From positions 186,001-250,000 of the forward strand of contig CAJTPR010000001.1 of the NCBI GenBank assembly GCA_910578275.1: DNA of 64,000 nt. Direction: 5' to 3'. The notes beneath the pieces were generated by a model that was given only the letters and a program-made list of their open reading frames with translations, was not told the DNA's origin and searched no databases. Below, piece by piece: positions 62,730 to 64,000 of this stretch. Positions within the stretch are counted from its first letter, which is position 1, and every line of letters begins with the position of its first letter. Source of the stretch: an uncultured Bacteroidales bacterium. GTDB lineage: Bacteria; Bacteroidota; Bacteroidia; Bacteroidales; P3. The position numbers and the translations under genes are program-made.

Positions 62730-62747
62730 AGGCTGCCTCAAGACGGG

Positions 62748-62774
62748 CAAAAATACAAAAATGACGTAAGTTTG
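62748..62774. promoter_or_regulatory. Divergent -7 boxes for topB and the flavin reductase-like gene
   Basis: Minus-strand TATTTTTG (62748-62755) faces topB, and plus-strand TAAGTTTG (62767-62774) faces the flavin reductase-like gene. Both match TAnnTTTG and sit 20-30 nt from the start codons; neither has a clear -33 box. Confidence 0.5.
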
Positions 62775-62798
62775 CAGCCTCGTAAAACCTCCCGGAAC

Positions 62799-63386
62799 AT
62801 GAAGGAAACCTTAAAGACCAAGCAATGCTTCAACCCCGGCACGATGCTCTATCCCCTGCCCGCCGTGCTGGTAGGTTGCGGGGCGAGCCCCGAAGACTAC
62901 AACCTGGTCACCGTGGCCTGGACGGGCATATTGAGTTCCGAACCGCCCGTATGCTACGTGGCCTTGCGCCCCGAACGGCATTCCTACGGCCTTGTCGGGA
63001 AATACGGCGAATTCACGATAAACATCACTACCGCCGCCTTGGCCAAAGCCACCGACTGGTGCGGCGTGAAATCGGGCAAAGACTTCGACAAGTTCAAGGA
63101 ATGCGGCTTGAACGCCCTGCCCGGCATCAAGGTGAAGGCTCCCGTGCTGGCGGAATCGCCGCTCACGCTCGAATGCAAGGTGCGCCAATGCCTGCCCATG
63201 GGTTCGCACCACGCTTTTGTAGCCGACATCGTGAACGTGCTTGCCGACAAACGATACATGGATGCGGAAACGGGCAAATTCGACCTGGAAAGGGCAGGAT
63301 TGCTGGTTTACGAACACGGTCATTATTTCGGAACCGGAGACTATCTCGGCCACTTCGGCTTTTCCGTACGCAAGAAAAAGAAATAG
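62799..63386 (+). CDS. Flavin reductase-like FMN-binding protein
   Basis: A 195-residue split-barrel flavoprotein. It shows PLPAVLVGCG, NLVTVAWTGILSSEPP and VCYVALRPERHSYG, the pattern of flavin reductase-like domain proteins of the DIM6/NTAB type, which bind FMN. Physiological electron partners are unknown. The ATG at 62799-62801 is chosen because it is the first in frame after the promoter box and matches family length. Ends in a lysine run. Confidence 0.87.
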   Translation: MKETLKTKQCFNPGTMLYPLPAVLVGCGASPEDYNLVTVAWTGILSSEPPVCYVALRPERHSYGLVGKYGEFTINITTAALAKATDWCGVKSGKDFDKFKECGLNALPGIKVKAPVLAESPLTLECKVRQCLPMGSHHAFVADIVNVLADKRYMDAETGKFDLERAGLLVYEHGHYFGTGDYLGHFGFSVRKKKK

Positions 63387-63544
63387 CGGTCTCGGAACGA
63401 AGCCGCCGCATGGTTCGCAGGCAAAAGGCCGTTGTCCGGACAAAGCCGGCACATGATCGGGAGGTCAAAGGTCTTGTCTTTCGGCAGTCATGAGAAAAGG
63501 GAACGTCCGGAATGGAAAACCGCCGCAAGTCCGATCCGCGCCGT
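63387..63544. other. Intergenic region without features
   Basis: 158 nt between convergent genes. I see no gene, no strong hairpin and no promoter here. Confidence 0.4.
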
Positions 63545-64000
63545 TTACGCCCATACGGCACGCGCCCAAGCATGCAAGGACGTCTGGCAACTATCCGTCA
63601 CGACATACGAAACGCTCGCCCCTTCCTGCTTGAAACGCACGAGAAATCCGGCATCGGGCTTTATTTCCCGCGCATAGACCACTTCCATCTCCTTGATGCG
63701 GCGCGTGTCGAGAAAGGCCGCCCCATGCGCGTCTATCATGCGTTGTATGTAGGAACTCTGTGTCAGATGACCGTTGAAATCTATGTCGGAATAAACGGCC
63801 CTGCACGGGAACGGATCCGACCATGTCGCATCGGGCCGGAAGCCCGTCTTGCGTTCCATCGGCCCCAACAAAGGCGAAGCCGGCGGCAATTGTTCGGAGC
63901 AAAGCCCGCTGATGGCTTTCATCGCCTCGGTCGGACGATCGGGACGCATCGTGTGCAGGTTCACCATCATCCAGTCGGTATAGGCGAAAGCGCGCAAAAG
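63545..64000 (-). CDS. Acyl-ACP thioesterase, C-terminal part (cut by window edge)
   Basis: The frame is open to position 64000, so the start lies beyond the window; the last 151 codons are here. The visible part holds the end of the first hotdog domain (AYTDWMMVNLHTMRPDRP) and the second hotdog domain starting at FPCRAVYSDIDFNGHLTQSSYIQRMID, typical of FatA-type acyl-ACP thioesterases, which release fatty acids from acyl carrier protein. The catalytic residues of the first domain are not visible. Confidence 0.82.
   Translation of the reverse strand, partial: LLRAFAYTDWMMVNLHTMRPDRPTEAMKAISGLCSEQLPPASPLLGPMERKTGFRPDATWSDPFPCRAVYSDIDFNGHLTQSSYIQRMIDAHGAAFLDTRRIKEMEVVYAREIKPDAGFLVRFKQEGASVSYVVTDSCQTSLHAWARAVWA

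Overview
The window is a gene-dense chromosomal segment of a Bacteroidota bacterium, most likely order Bacteroidales. The pointers are promoters of the Bacteroidota type (TTTG, about 20 nt, TAnnTTTG), few visible Shine-Dalgarno sites, proteins with type IX secretion (T9SS) sorting domains of both type A and type B, a MurF-alanine racemase fusion, an HU-CCDC81/SPOR protein, a Porin_10-type outer-membrane protein, a BatA-type VWA protein and a DUF3127 protein. Base composition is GC-rich by eye, with AT-richer patches near 16.6-17.5 kb and 19.9-22.5 kb. I saw no rRNA, tRNA, CRISPR array, insertion sequence or prophage. Genus and species cannot be named from this sequence.

Layout, left to right. 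1-2.4 kb: start of an M16 peptidase and purD (minus), then a divergent lipoprotein with a strong terminator. 2.4-4.4 kb: gyrB (minus) with its own promoter and terminator. 4.5-9.1 kb: a minus-strand run read as deoxynucleoside kinase, HU/SPOR protein, trmB, porin. 9.2-16.5 kb: a minus run read as BatA-type protein, topoisomerase IV subunit A, prmC, an N-acetylglucosamine kinase-like protein and a secreted FKBP isomerase. 16.5-17.5 kb: a rearranged patch with a HEAT-like secreted protein joined to a relic T9SS signal, and a 35-residue secreted peptide. 17.7-23.9 kb: M23 peptidase, dxr and rseP (plus), interrupted by an inverted T9SS type B gene that carries a frameshift at an A7 run. 23.9-29.2 kb: a minus run read as a PNGase F-like T9SS protein, folA, manA, antiporter.

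29.5-39.2 kb is a surface-sugar locus. rfbH, rfbF and rfbG make CDP-4-keto-3,6-dideoxyglucose. They are followed on the same strand, with almost no spacing, by a short-chain dehydrogenase/epimerase, an acetolactate-synthase-like thiamine enzyme resembling YerE, an HpcH/HpaI aldolase, a HAD phosphatase and a family 2 glycosyltransferase. A zinc-binding C-methyltransferase-like gene faces the operon. The set suggests a branched-chain 3,6-dideoxyhexose (yersiniose type) and is the most interesting system in the window.

39.3-53.5 kb is a long minus-strand run of housekeeping genes: sdaA, an O-methyltransferase, DUF2461, recA, a small membrane protein, an M17 aminopeptidase, a PdxA-like protein that has lost its catalytic residues, MurF-Alr, aroC, lysC, a histidine kinase and fabD. 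53.7-64 kb holds a Rid/chorismatase-like gene, tgt, an operon of glycosyltransferase, LptF/G permease, GH3 enzyme and divIC, then DUF3127, topB, a flavin reductase-like gene and the end of an acyl-ACP thioesterase that runs off the window.
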